A DNA stretch of 64,000 nucleotides from Streptococcus mitis (lineage in GTDB: Bacteria; Bacillota; Bacilli; Lactobacillales; Streptococcaceae): NCBI RefSeq assembly GCF_000722695.1, contig NZ_JPFU01000008.1, positions 1 through 64,000 of the forward strand. Reading direction: 5' to 3'. Below the pieces are notes generated by a model. That model was not told the origin of the DNA, searched no databases, and saw nothing but the letters and a program-made list of their open reading frames with translations. The position numbers were made by a program, and so were the translations under genes. Within the stretch, counting starts at the first letter, position 1. Every line of letters starts with the position of its first letter. This document shows, in pieces, positions 56,466 through 64,000 of this stretch.

Positions 56466-57533
56466 ATGAAGAAAATTGGGATTTATTTGGTTTATGTGCT
56501 AGCTGTTATCTTTATTATGCTGGCTTTTGCTTGTGCAACAATCGCATTTGCAGAGTTGGGGTATTCCGCAGTTTTAGCCTTTACTTTTGGTTATACCTTC
56601 GCTCTTCTAAGCATGTATGTAATCTTTATTCTTCATGAGTTGGGTCATGCTTTTTGTGGCTACTTGACAGGCTATCGGCTGGTGGCTTTTGGATTAGGAC
56701 ATTTTCTTTTGACAAAAAAGTCAGGCAGGTTTCATCTTAGTCGAACAGCCATTCTGAAAAATGTTGGTGCTCAGTACATCGGATTGAAAGAAGATGAAAG
56801 CGATCAAAGAATCATCTTGATGCTTTCAGGAGGTTTGCTGGTTCATCTTAGCTTGATATTATTGGCGATATTGTTTGGATTTTTGACAAGAAGCTGGTAT
56901 TTTGCTGGTACTTTGATTTTTCTTAATTTGTCTTTCTTCCTAAACAACGCTTTGCCAGTCGACATTACCGATGGAGCGAAAATCTGGGAATTGTTACAAC
57001 ACCCTGAAAATACCAAATACGCTTACTTGGTGTTGAGGCATTCTGCTCAAACTTTGCTGGCTCCTCAAGAATATGATTTGAAAGACTTTACCATGCCTGT
57101 TCCTGAGGATGCAAGTGGGAGCCTTGCAGAAAGTGTTCAGACTCTTGAGGGAGTGGTTCTCATATTGGATGGTCAGTTAGAGGCAGCTAAAAAGCTATTT
57201 CAATCTTTACTAGAGAGAACAGAACACTCGCTATCTGAAACTTCTTGCCAGCTATGCCTTCTTCAAATCGCCTTGCTAGAAGATGATAATGAGAAAGCAG
57301 AGAAATATGCAAGTAATCGCGGACTCAAGTCCTTCTTATCTCTAAAAATGACAGATGTGCAGGTGATTCAAGCTTGGTATCAATTTAAGGTCAAGAAAGA
57401 TGTAGATCAAACTCGCAAGGCTATGAAGATTGCTAGACAGAAAATGAATAGCAGCCGAATGCTACGGGACGAGAAACGCTATTATGAAAACTGGTTAGCA
57501 GAGCTGGAAAAGGCATTAGCCGAAGGAGTCTAA
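56466..57533 (+). CDS. M50-type membrane metalloprotease
   Basis: 355 residues from ATG 56466 (GGAGG upstream). HELGH (57-61) inside a membrane helix, and later NNALPVDITDG, the N-x-x-P...D-G motif giving the third zinc ligand, define the site-2-protease clan. N-terminal four helices, then about 180 residues of soluble helical repeats (LEAAKKLFQSLLERTEHSL, ...), tetratricopeptide-like. Could cleave membrane-anchored substrates; which is unknown. Confidence 0.85.
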   Translation: MKKIGIYLVYVLAVIFIMLAFACATIAFAELGYSAVLAFTFGYTFALLSMYVIFILHELGHAFCGYLTGYRLVAFGLGHFLLTKKSGRFHLSRTAILKNVGAQYIGLKEDESDQRIILMLSGGLLVHLSLILLAILFGFLTRSWYFAGTLIFLNLSFFLNNALPVDITDGAKIWELLQHPENTKYAYLVLRHSAQTLLAPQEYDLKDFTMPVPEDASGSLAESVQTLEGVVLILDGQLEAAKKLFQSLLERTEHSLSETSCQLCLLQIALLEDDNEKAEKYASNRGLKSFLSLKMTDVQVIQAWYQFKVKKDVDQTRKAMKIARQKMNSSRMLRDEKRYYENWLAELEKALAEGV

Positions 57534-57534
57534 T

Positions 57535-57963
57535 ATGGGAATAGAAATTTCTGATTTCACAGGTTGCAAGATTGCTTTGTTTTGTGGGGATAAACTCTTG
57601 ACTATCTTACGCGATGATAAGGCAAACATTCCCTGGCCCAATATGTGGGAACTTCCCGGTGGTGGACGTGAAGGCGATGAAAAACCTTTTGAGTGCGCGG
57701 CGCGTGAAGTTTATGAAGAACTGGGAATTCATTTAAATGAAGATTGTTTGCTTTGGGGCAAAATTTATCCTAGCGTAATCTTTGAAGGCAAGCAATCGGT
57801 CTTTATGGTTGGTCAGCTAAGACAAGAACAATTTGACAATATTACCTTTGGAGATGAAGGACAGGCCTATAAACTGATGCCTATTGAGGAGTTTTTGAAG
57901 TCTAAACAGGCAGTGCCTCAGCTACAGGGGAGATTGAGGGATTATTTGGAGGAAAGGTTATGA
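57535..57963 (+). CDS. NUDIX hydrolase
   Basis: 142 residues. Nudix box GGREGDEKPFECAAREVYEELGI near 41-63 matches GX5EX7REUXEEXGU. It would hydrolyse a nucleoside diphosphate-linked compound. Starts 1 bp after the protease gene's stop and overlaps the next gene by 4 bp, so it is part of an operon. Confidence 0.93.
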   Translation: MGIEISDFTGCKIALFCGDKLLTILRDDKANIPWPNMWELPGGGREGDEKPFECAAREVYEELGIHLNEDCLLWGKIYPSVIFEGKQSVFMVGQLRQEQFDNITFGDEGQAYKLMPIEEFLKSKQAVPQLQGRLRDYLEERL

Positions 57964-58433
57964 TAAGACTTGAACGAGCAGGAGCAGAGGATTTGGAGAC
58001 CATCATTGCGATTCAAAGAGCTAGCTTTAAGGCTGTTTATGACAAATATCAAGATGAATACGATCCTTATCTGGAGGACAGTGAACGAATCAAGTGGAAA
58101 CTAGTCGAGCGTCCCAATAGCTATTACTACTTTGTGAAAGAAAACGAAGATAAAATCGGATTTTTACGAGTTCAGACCAATGCCGAGTTAACGAAAGCTT
58201 GGTTGGGAACGGCAGCGATTTTGTCTCAGTATCAAGGAAAAGGTTATGGATCTAAAGGTTTAAGCTTACTGGAAAAAGAATTTCCAACCATCACACAATG
58301 GGATTTGTGTACAGTATTACAGGATGAAGGTATGGTTGCTTTCTATGAGAAGAACGACTACCATCAAACCCATATTGAACCTGAAAAAGAAGGCATGGAT
58401 ATGGTATACATGAAAAAATGCATAGAGAAATAG
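57960..58433 (+). CDS. GNAT-family N-acetyltransferase
   Basis: 157 residues. Acetyl-CoA motif QYQGKGYGSKGLSLLEKE near 90-107 and the C-terminal VAFYEKNDYHQT. Coupled to the NUDIX gene by ATGA overlap. Substrate unknown. Confidence 0.9.
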   Translation: MIRLERAGAEDLETIIAIQRASFKAVYDKYQDEYDPYLEDSERIKWKLVERPNSYYYFVKENEDKIGFLRVQTNAELTKAWLGTAAILSQYQGKGYGSKGLSLLEKEFPTITQWDLCTVLQDEGMVAFYEKNDYHQTHIEPEKEGMDMVYMKKCIEK

Positions 58434-58481
58434 AAAGGATGGTTCGGTTACATTTCTAAACTGAACCCGCCCTAAACACTG

Positions 58482-58541
58482 TGCCAAAAAGATAAACTTT
58501 TCTTAGACACAAGTGTCTTCAGAGAAGTTTCTATTTTGGCT
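58482..58541 (+). repeat. long imperfect hairpin upstream of prmA
   Basis: GCCAAAA...AAACTT...AGACAC / GTGTCT...AAGTTT...TTTTGGC, about 24 pairs with a 2-nt loop. It lies 30 bp before the prmA start and could be an attenuator, a terminator-like element or a small mobile palindrome. Confidence 0.6.
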
Positions 58542-58570
58542 TTGTGTTTTACGGGCTTGGTATCTTAAAT

Positions 58571-59521
58571 ATGGAAACATGGCAAGAGTTAAAAGTTACA
58601 GTCAAGCGTGAGGGGGAGGAGTTAGTTTCCAATCTCTTGATTGAGCTGGGAGCGCAAGGTGTTGCAATCGAAGACAGTATGGACTATGTGGGAAATGTGG
58701 ACCGCTTCGGCGAGATTTTCCCAGAGGTTGAGCAGCAAGAAGAAATCGTAGTGACAGCCTACTACCCTGAAACGGTTGATGTAGCAGTGGTTGAGGCGGA
58801 CTTGCAGACTCGCTTAGCAGAATTGACAGATTTTATGGATTTGGGGGAGGTCAAGATGGGGACAACTGCCTTGGCTGAGGAAGACTGGGCAGACAACTGG
58901 AAGAAATACTATGAGCCAGCTCGTATCACTCATGATTTGACTATCGTGCCGTCTTGGACAGACTATGAGGCGACTGCGGGAGAAAAAATTATCAAGCTGG
59001 ATCCAGGTATGGCTTTTGGGACTGGAACACATCCAACAACCAAGATGAGTCTCTTTGCCTTGGAGCAGGTTCTTCGTGGTGGGGAAACGGTGCTAGATGT
59101 GGGGACTGGATCAGGGGTTCTTTCCATTGCTAGCTCGCTGCTTGGTGCCAAAGAAATTTTTGCCTACGACCTAGATGATGTGGCAGTTCGAGTTGCTCAG
59201 GAAAATATTGAACTCAACCCTGGCATGGAAAACATCCATGTAGCAGCAGGAGATTTGCTTAAGGGTGTAGATATTGAGGCAGATGTCATCGTGGCTAATA
59301 TCTTGGCGGATATCCTCATCCATCTGACAGAGGATGCTTATCGCTTGGTCAAGGATGAAGGCTACCTCATCATGAGTGGCATTATCAAGGACAAGTGGGA
59401 CATGGTGCGCCAGTCGGCTGAGTCAGCTGGATTTTTCCTTGAAACCCACATGATTCAAGGGGAATGGAATGCCTGTGTCTTTAAGAAAACCAAGGATATT
59501 TCAGGTGTGATTGGAGGCTAG
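58571..59521 (+). CDS. prmA: PrmA: ribosomal protein L11 methyltransferase
   Basis: 316 residues from ATG 58571, where the family begins METWQELK. N-terminal substrate domain, then a Rossmann methyltransferase: [21 protein letters not shown] (SAM motif I) near 175 and [12 protein letters not shown] (NxxY-like NI motif). Trimethylates L11. Overlap region with rsmE places them in one operon. Confidence 0.95.
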   Translation: METWQELKVTVKREGEELVSNLLIELGAQGVAIEDSMDYVGNVDRFGEIFPEVEQQEEIVVTAYYPETVDVAVVEADLQTRLAELTDFMDLGEVKMGTTALAEEDWADNWKKYYEPARITHDLTIVPSWTDYEATAGEKIIKLDPGMAFGTGTHPTTKMSLFALEQVLRGGETVLDVGTGSGVLSIASSLLGAKEIFAYDLDDVAVRVAQENIELNPGMENIHVAAGDLLKGVDIEADVIVANILADILIHLTEDAYRLVKDEGYLIMSGIIKDKWDMVRQSAESAGFFLETHMIQGEWNACVFKKTKDISGVIGG

Positions 59522-59522
59522 C

Positions 59523-60266
59523 ATGCAGCAGTATTTTGTCAAAGGCAGTGCAATCTCTCCTGTCACCATCGAGGACAAGGAAACCAGCAAGCATATGTTT
59601 CAGGTTATGCGCCTGAAAGAAGATGATGAGGTTACTTTGGTCTTTGATGATGGCATTAAGCGCTTGGCGCGTGTGCTGGATGTGGAAAATCGTCAGTTTG
59701 AATTGATTCAAGAATTAACTGACAATGTGGAACTGCCAGTCCAAATGACCATCGCATCAGGCTTTCCCAAGGGAGACAAGCTGGAGTTTATCACTCAAAA
59801 AGTAACCGAGCTCGGAGCCAGCCAAATCTGGGCCTTTCCTGCCGACTGGTCGGTTGCCAAGTGGGATGGAAAGAAATTGGGTAAAAAGGTTGAAAAACTA
59901 GAAAAAATTGCCCTTGGAGCAGCAGAACAAAGCAAGCGTAATGTTGTTCCAAGTATCAAGCTTTTCGAGAAAAAATCAGACTTTCTAGCTCAATTGGACC
60001 AATTTGACCGCGTCGTAGTGGCTTATGAAGAGTCGGCCAAAGAAGGAGAAAGCGCTGTGCTTTTACAAGCGGTCTCTGGTCTTGAAAAGGGAGCCAAATT
60101 GCTCTTTATCTTTGGTCCGGAAGGTGGCCTTTCACCAGCAGAAATCGAAAGTTTTGAATCTAAAGGAGCCGTCTTGGCAGGACTTGGCCCTCGTATCCTA
60201 CGAGCAGAAACAGCACCACTTTACGCTTTATCAGCCCTTAGTGTTTTATTAGAATTAGAGAAATAA
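59523..60266 (+). CDS. rsmE: RsmE: 16S rRNA m3U1498 methyltransferase
   Basis: 247 residues from ATG 59523 (GGAGG upstream, inside the end of prmA). SPOUT-class knot: VTELGASQIWAFPADWSV, IFGPEGGLSPAEIESF, and LGPRILRAETAPLYALS. N-terminal PUA-like RNA-binding part. Confidence 0.95.
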   Translation: MQQYFVKGSAISPVTIEDKETSKHMFQVMRLKEDDEVTLVFDDGIKRLARVLDVENRQFELIQELTDNVELPVQMTIASGFPKGDKLEFITQKVTELGASQIWAFPADWSVAKWDGKKLGKKVEKLEKIALGAAEQSKRNVVPSIKLFEKKSDFLAQLDQFDRVVVAYEESAKEGESAVLLQAVSGLEKGAKLLFIFGPEGGLSPAEIESFESKGAVLAGLGPRILRAETAPLYALSALSVLLELEK

Positions 60267-60276
60267 GAGGAAGAAA

Positions 60277-62073
60277 ATGGAACAAAAACACCGTTCAGAA
60301 TTTCCTGAAAAGGAACTTTGGGATTTAACAGCCCTATACCAAGACCGTGAGGATTTCTTACGTGCGATCGAGAAGACTCGCGAAGACATCAATCAGTTTA
60401 GCCGTGATTACAAGGGCAATCTTCACACTTTTGAGGATTTCGAGAAGGCCTTTGCGGAATTGGAACAAATCTACATTCAGATGAGCCATATTGGAAACTA
60501 TGGTTTTATGCCGCAGACGACAGACTATAGCAATGACGAATTTGCTAATATCGCCCAAGCTGGGATGGAATTTGAAACAGATGCCAGTGTAGCCTTGACC
60601 TTTTTTGACGACGCCCTGGTGGCAGCAGATGAGGAAGTTTTGGACCGTTTGGGGGCATTGCCTCACTTGACGGCAGCTATTCGTCAGGCAAAAATCAAAA
60701 AAGCCCACTATCTAGGGGCTGATGTGGAGAAGGTCTTGACCAATCTCGGTGAAGTTTTCTACAGTCCGCAGGATATTTACACTAAGATGCGAGCTGGGGA
60801 TTTCGAAATGGCTGACTTTGAAGCCCATGGCAAGACCTACAAAAACAGCTTTGTGACCTATGAAAATTTCTACCAAAACCATGAGGATGCTGAGGTTCGT
60901 GAGAAATCCTTCCGTTCCTTCTCAGAAGGTCTTCGTAAGCACCAAAATACGGCTGCCGCAGCTTATTTAGCCCAAGTCAAGTCTGAAAAACTATTGGCAG
61001 ATATGAAGGGCTACGAATCAGTTTTTGATTATCTTCTAGCTGAACAAGAAGTAGATCGTGCTATGTTTGATCGTCAGATTGACCTTATCATGAAGGATTT
61101 TGCGCCCGTTGCTCAGAGATACCTCAAGCATGTTGCCAAGGTGAATGGTCTTGAAAAGATGACCTTTGCAGACTGGAAATTGGACTTGGACAGCGCCCTC
61201 AATCCTCAAGTGACTATTGACGACGCCTATGATTTGGTCATGAAGTCCGTAGAACCTTTGGGACAAGAATATTGTCAGGAAGTTGCTCGCTATCAAGAAG
61301 AGCGCTGGGTGGACTTCGCTGCCAATAGTGGCAAGGATTCTGGTGGTTATGCGGCGGACCCATATCGTGTGCATCCTTATGTTCTCATGAGCTGGACAGG
61401 CCGTTTGAGCGATGTTTATACCTTGATTCATGAAATCGGGCATTCTGGTCAATTCATCTTTTCAGACAATCATCAGAGTTACTTCAATGCCCACATGTCG
61501 ACCTACTATGTTGAAGCACCGTCAACCTTCAATGAATTGCTTCTCAGTGATTACTTGGAGCACCAATCTGACGACCCACGACAAAAACGCTTCGCTCTGG
61601 CTCACCGCTTGACAGACACCTACTTCCATAACTTTATCACTCACCTTTTGGAAGCAGCCTTCCAGCGTAAAGTGTATACATTGATTGAAGAAGGAGAAAC
61701 TTTCGGAGCAAGCAAACTCAACAGCATTATGAAGGAAGTTTTGACCGATTTCTGGGGAGATGCCATTGAAATCGATGATGATGCAGCTTTGACTTGGATG
61801 CGTCAAGCTCACTATTACATGGGCTTGTATAGCTACACTTACTCTGCTGGACTAGTCATCTCGACTGCAGGTTACCTCCATCTGAAACATTCAGAAACTG
61901 GAGCTGAAGACTGGCTCAATCTCCTCAAATCAGGTGGTAGCAAGACACCACTTGAGTCAGCCATGATTATCGGTGCGGATATTTCAACAGATAAACCACT
62001 CCGTGATACCATCCAGTTCTTATCGGATACAGTTGATCAGATCATCGCCTACAGCGCCCAGTTGGGAGAGTAA
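60277..62073 (+). CDS. pepF: oligoendopeptidase F
   Basis: 598 residues. M3-family zinc motif HEIGH (385-389) with downstream Glu in YYVEAPSTFNELLLSDYL. N-terminal (WDLTALYQDREDF) and helical cap are those of PepF. Cytoplasmic; degrades peptides of about 7-17 residues, including signal-type peptides. Shortly after rsmE (10 bp), likely same transcript. Confidence 0.96.
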   Translation: MEQKHRSEFPEKELWDLTALYQDREDFLRAIEKTREDINQFSRDYKGNLHTFEDFEKAFAELEQIYIQMSHIGNYGFMPQTTDYSNDEFANIAQAGMEFETDASVALTFFDDALVAADEEVLDRLGALPHLTAAIRQAKIKKAHYLGADVEKVLTNLGEVFYSPQDIYTKMRAGDFEMADFEAHGKTYKNSFVTYENFYQNHEDAEVREKSFRSFSEGLRKHQNTAAAAYLAQVKSEKLLADMKGYESVFDYLLAEQEVDRAMFDRQIDLIMKDFAPVAQRYLKHVAKVNGLEKMTFADWKLDLDSALNPQVTIDDAYDLVMKSVEPLGQEYCQEVARYQEERWVDFAANSGKDSGGYAADPYRVHPYVLMSWTGRLSDVYTLIHEIGHSGQFIFSDNHQSYFNAHMSTYYVEAPSTFNELLLSDYLEHQSDDPRQKRFALAHRLTDTYFHNFITHLLEAAFQRKVYTLIEEGETFGASKLNSIMKEVLTDFWGDAIEIDDDAALTWMRQAHYYMGLYSYTYSAGLVISTAGYLHLKHSETGAEDWLNLLKSGGSKTPLESAMIIGADISTDKPLRDTIQFLSDTVDQIIAYSAQLGE

Positions 62074-62077
62074 ATTA

Positions 62078-62170
62078 AAAGAGTCTGGGACAAAAGTCTA
62101 ACCTTAAATATAAAAAGCGAACAAAACGAGTTATCTGACACTCAGAATTCTGTCTTGTTCGCTTTTTTTC
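62078..62170 (+). terminator. terminator after pepF
   Basis: AAAAAGCGAACAAAACGAG.../...CTTGTTCGCTTTTTT: strong stem with inner bulges and T-runs, preceded by GAGTCTGGGACAAAAG, which recalls the hairpin at 16950. Confidence 0.8.
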
Positions 62171-62240
62171 TAATCTATCGATTTTAAAAATTTATAATAT
62201 AGAATTCTAAAATCAAAATTTTTTGTCTTGGCTTCTTAAA

Positions 62241-62630
62241 TTATCCCCAAAAGCTATCTTCTTCAGCTTGATCTGAAGAGAAGAGCCAAACTTCTTTGAT
62301 TTTTCCGTCTTCAATACGGAAGAGGTCAATCCCATTCATATTGAGTTCAGTACCATCAGCACGTGTTCCAAGAAAAGTAACATTGGCTGCGATTAAATCC
62401 TTATTGTCAGAAACCCAATTTGTTATCACCTTAAAGGTTCCATTAGTTTTCTCAGCAAATGTAGCTAGGTGAGGTCCTAGCTGGTCCTTACCAACAACTG
62501 TACCAGATATACTATGAGTACCAGGTTGATGCCAGACAATATCGTCTGCCATCGTTTCAAAGACACCAGGAAAGTCACCAGCAATTAAAGCTTGGTTATA
62601 AGCATTGAAAATTTCTAAGTTTGTTGACAT
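62241..62630 (-). CDS. SnoaL-like (NTF2-fold) protein
   Basis: 129 residues from the ATG at 62630 (GGAG upstream); the longer frame to 62717 runs through the promoter. ETMADDIVWHQPGTHSISGTVVGKD and LFRIEDGKIKEVWLFSSDQ are typical of SnoaL_2 proteins, which bind small ketones or isomerise them. Divergent from an hxlR-type regulator, so likely under its control. Compare the SnoaL remnant at 5451. Confidence 0.85.
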   Translation of the reverse strand: MSTNLEIFNAYNQALIAGDFPGVFETMADDIVWHQPGTHSISGTVVGKDQLGPHLATFAEKTNGTFKVITNWVSDNKDLIAANVTFLGTRADGTELNMNGIDLFRIEDGKIKEVWLFSSDQAEEDSFWG

Positions 62631-62661
62631 ATCTATTCTCCATTTCTTTTTTATGATATAA

Positions 62662-62745
62662 TTGTAACAGTTACAAACAAAAAAACAAGTAGACACTTTT
62701 TTGATAGCTAGTATCAAAAGTAGTACTTTTATTGATACTAAAAGA
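62662..62745. promoter_or_regulatory. divergent promoter/operator region between SnoaL and HxlR genes
   Basis: TTGTAAC-A-GTTACAA (62662-62676) overlaps the SnoaL-gene -10 area. TTTTGATA-N5-TATCAAAA (62699-62719) is a perfect inverted repeat, with a related TTGATAC copy near 62732. HxlR proteins bind such dyads, so one or both sites probably belong to the adjacent regulator. Confidence 0.65.
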
Positions 62746-62780
62746 TAATTTTTTTAAAAAAAATAGAAAGAAGATATTTT

Positions 62781-63128
62781 ATGACAAATAAAGTGAGTGA
62801 GTATGGTATTTGTCCATTTGCGACAACGCAGAGGGTTTTAACGGGGAAATGGGCACTGGTAATCATTTATCAGTTGAGTACGGGTACCAAACGATTTAAA
62901 GAATTGCAGAGATTATTGCCTGGGATTACTCAAACTATTTTGACCCGTCATCTCCGTCAATTAGAAAAGGATAAGATTGTTCAACGAAAGGTCTATGCCG
63001 AAGTTCCACCACGAGTTGAGTACAGCTTAACCGAAATGGGGCAGGAATTCAGAGTTGTTTTAGATGCTGTCGAGAAATGGGGTCTAGATTATATCAAGTT
63101 GCTAAATGCTAGTGAGATAAGCAACTGA
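62781..63128 (+). CDS. HxlR-family transcriptional regulator
   Basis: 115 residues. CPFATTQRVLTGKWALVIIYQLSTGTKRFKELQRLLPGITQTILTRHLRQLEKD is the HxlR winged helix, with Cys12 at the position used for redox or electrophile sensing in YodB/HypR relatives. Divergent from the SnoaL gene. Confidence 0.93.
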   Translation: MTNKVSEYGICPFATTQRVLTGKWALVIIYQLSTGTKRFKELQRLLPGITQTILTRHLRQLEKDKIVQRKVYAEVPPRVEYSLTEMGQEFRVVLDAVEKWGLDYIKLLNASEISN

Positions 63129-63275
63129 TAAGTTCTATAGAGGAAATGTATTTTCTGTTTAATTCCTTAATTAAAAGATAGTGAGGCAAACCAGTATTTT
63201 TCCAATCAATTTTCTTGAAACCCTTTCCCTCTTTTGATAGACTAGTATCTAGTTTTTGAAAAAAGGAGAAAGAAA

Positions 63276-63944
63276 ATGAAAAAATTTGTTGCTGAGTTAA
63301 TCGGTACTTTCATGCTTGTGTTCGTTGGGACAGGAGCTGTTGTTTTTGGAAATGGTCTTGATGGCCTTGGACACCTTGGAATCGCCTTTGCCTTTGGTTT
63401 AGCAATCGTGGTTGCTGCTTACTCAATCGGAACTATTTCAGGTGCTCACTTGAACCCAGCGGTTTCGATTGCTATGTTTGTAAACAAACGTTTGTCATCA
63501 AAAGACCTTGTCAATTACATCCTTGGACAAGTTGTTGGAGCTTTCCTTGCGTCAGCTGCGGTATTCTTCCTCTTGGCTAATTCAGGTATGTCAACTGCTA
63601 GTCTTGGTGAAAATGCCTTGGCAAACGGTGTCACTGTCTTTGGTGGTTTCTTGTTTGAGGTTATCGCAACTTTCTTGTTTGTTTTGGTTATCATGACTGT
63701 GACTTCAGCAAGCAAGGGCAATGGCGCGATTGCTGGTTTGGTAATCGGTTTGTCCTTGATGGCGATGATTCTTGTGGGATTGAACATTACTGGACTTTCA
63801 GTAAACCCAGCTCGTAGCTTGGCACCAGCTGTCTTGGTAGGTGGCGCAGCCCTTCAACAAGTATGGATTTTCATCCTTGCCCCAATCGCTGGTGGAGTTC
63901 TTGCAGCCCTCGTTGCTAAAAACTTCCTTGGAACAGAAGAATAA
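63276..63944 (+). CDS. aqpZ: aquaporin (MIP family)
   Basis: 222 residues, six helices and two NPA loops: HLNPAVS (N60) and SVNPARS (N177, with R180 of the selectivity filter). The length and loops are closer to water channels (AqpZ) than to the longer GlpF type, but substrate is not proven. AAAGGAG precedes the ATG; a TTGAAA..TAGACTAG promoter is weak. Confidence 0.88.
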   Translation: MKKFVAELIGTFMLVFVGTGAVVFGNGLDGLGHLGIAFAFGLAIVVAAYSIGTISGAHLNPAVSIAMFVNKRLSSKDLVNYILGQVVGAFLASAAVFFLLANSGMSTASLGENALANGVTVFGGFLFEVIATFLFVLVIMTVTSASKGNGAIAGLVIGLSLMAMILVGLNITGLSVNPARSLAPAVLVGGAALQQVWIFILAPIAGGVLAALVAKNFLGTEE

Positions 63945-63954
63945 TTGAAACTCA

Positions 63955-63997
63955 AAAAGCCTTGCTCCTCATCTTGAGGAACAGGGCTTTTTCGTAT
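63955..63997 (+). terminator. terminator after the aquaporin gene
   Basis: AAAAAGCCTTGCTCCTC/GAGGAACAGGGCTTTTT stem and T-run. Confidence 0.88.
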
Positions 63998-64000
63998 TAT

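Overview
The window looks like a chromosomal segment of a mitis-group Streptococcus (S. mitis, S. oralis or S. pneumoniae). It carries BOX repeats, a DpnI restriction cassette, the SczA/CzcD zinc pair, two genes matching the pneumococcal AATGal teichoic-acid enzymes, and a gene order (proV-proWX, pnuC, sczA-czcD, galR-galK-galT, dpnC, pbuX/xpt, exoA, ABC pair, trp operon, 6S RNA-rarA, prmA-rsmE-pepF, aquaporin) that I recall from pneumococcal genomes. Species was not tested.

Layout. 1-990: the end of a tRNA operon (eleven tRNAs, the first cut by the window edge). 1.0-2.4 kb: a dead ISL3-type transposase. 2.4-7.9 kb: birA, a Wzy-like polytopic protein, a MarR regulator with a decayed SnoaL-like neighbour, and the ProV/ProWX osmolyte or choline importer. 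8.0-14.7 kb: an accessory island holding a group IIC-like intron with a broken maturase, a complete higher-GC ECF transporter operon, fragments of a lactococcal-type plasmid (hsdS, orfX/DUF536, repB) and an IS6 transposase fused in frame to repB. The island has removed the 5' part of pnuC. 14.7-29.8 kb: sczA/czcD, the Leloir galactose genes, the DpnI cassette, purine salvage under a purine riboswitch, exoA, a CPBP protease/ArsR/SdpI module between 31-bp direct repeats, and DUF3290/DUF421. 29.9-35.5 kb: a heterodimeric ABC exporter and two envelope-glycan genes. 35.5-44.1 kb: a tryptophan block with two Trp-specifier T-boxes, a stand-alone TrpB paralogue and trpEGDCFBA. 44.1-52.4 kb: prepilin peptidase, GNAT, LtrA, a membrane protein with a possible permuted NlpC/P60 domain, an AI-2E family protein, two tRNA-Lys genes plus a third tRNA-Lys 3' scar, HdeD-like protein, 6S RNA and rarA. 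52.4-55.7 kb: small accessory genes (two unknown ORFs, two Sm-like proteins, three CPCC zinc-ribbon domains, HicAB). 56-64 kb: DUF3013, an M50-type protease, NUDIX, GNAT, prmA, rsmE, pepF, a SnoaL/HxlR pair and an aquaporin.

How it works together. Several transcripts carry leader control: the xpt-pbuX purine riboswitch and the two Trp T-boxes. Many small regulators sit beside visible inverted-repeat operators (MarR, SczA, GalR, ArsR, HicB, HxlR). The best candidates for something undescribed are: a structured repeat of about 180-245 nt present twice, each copy in a leader downstream of a riboswitch terminator and with compensatory changes in its helices; the two Trp T-boxes in series around a TrpB paralogue; the plasmid-derived island with its transposase-RepB chimera and asymmetric ECF ATPases; and the CPCC/Sm-like gene cluster.
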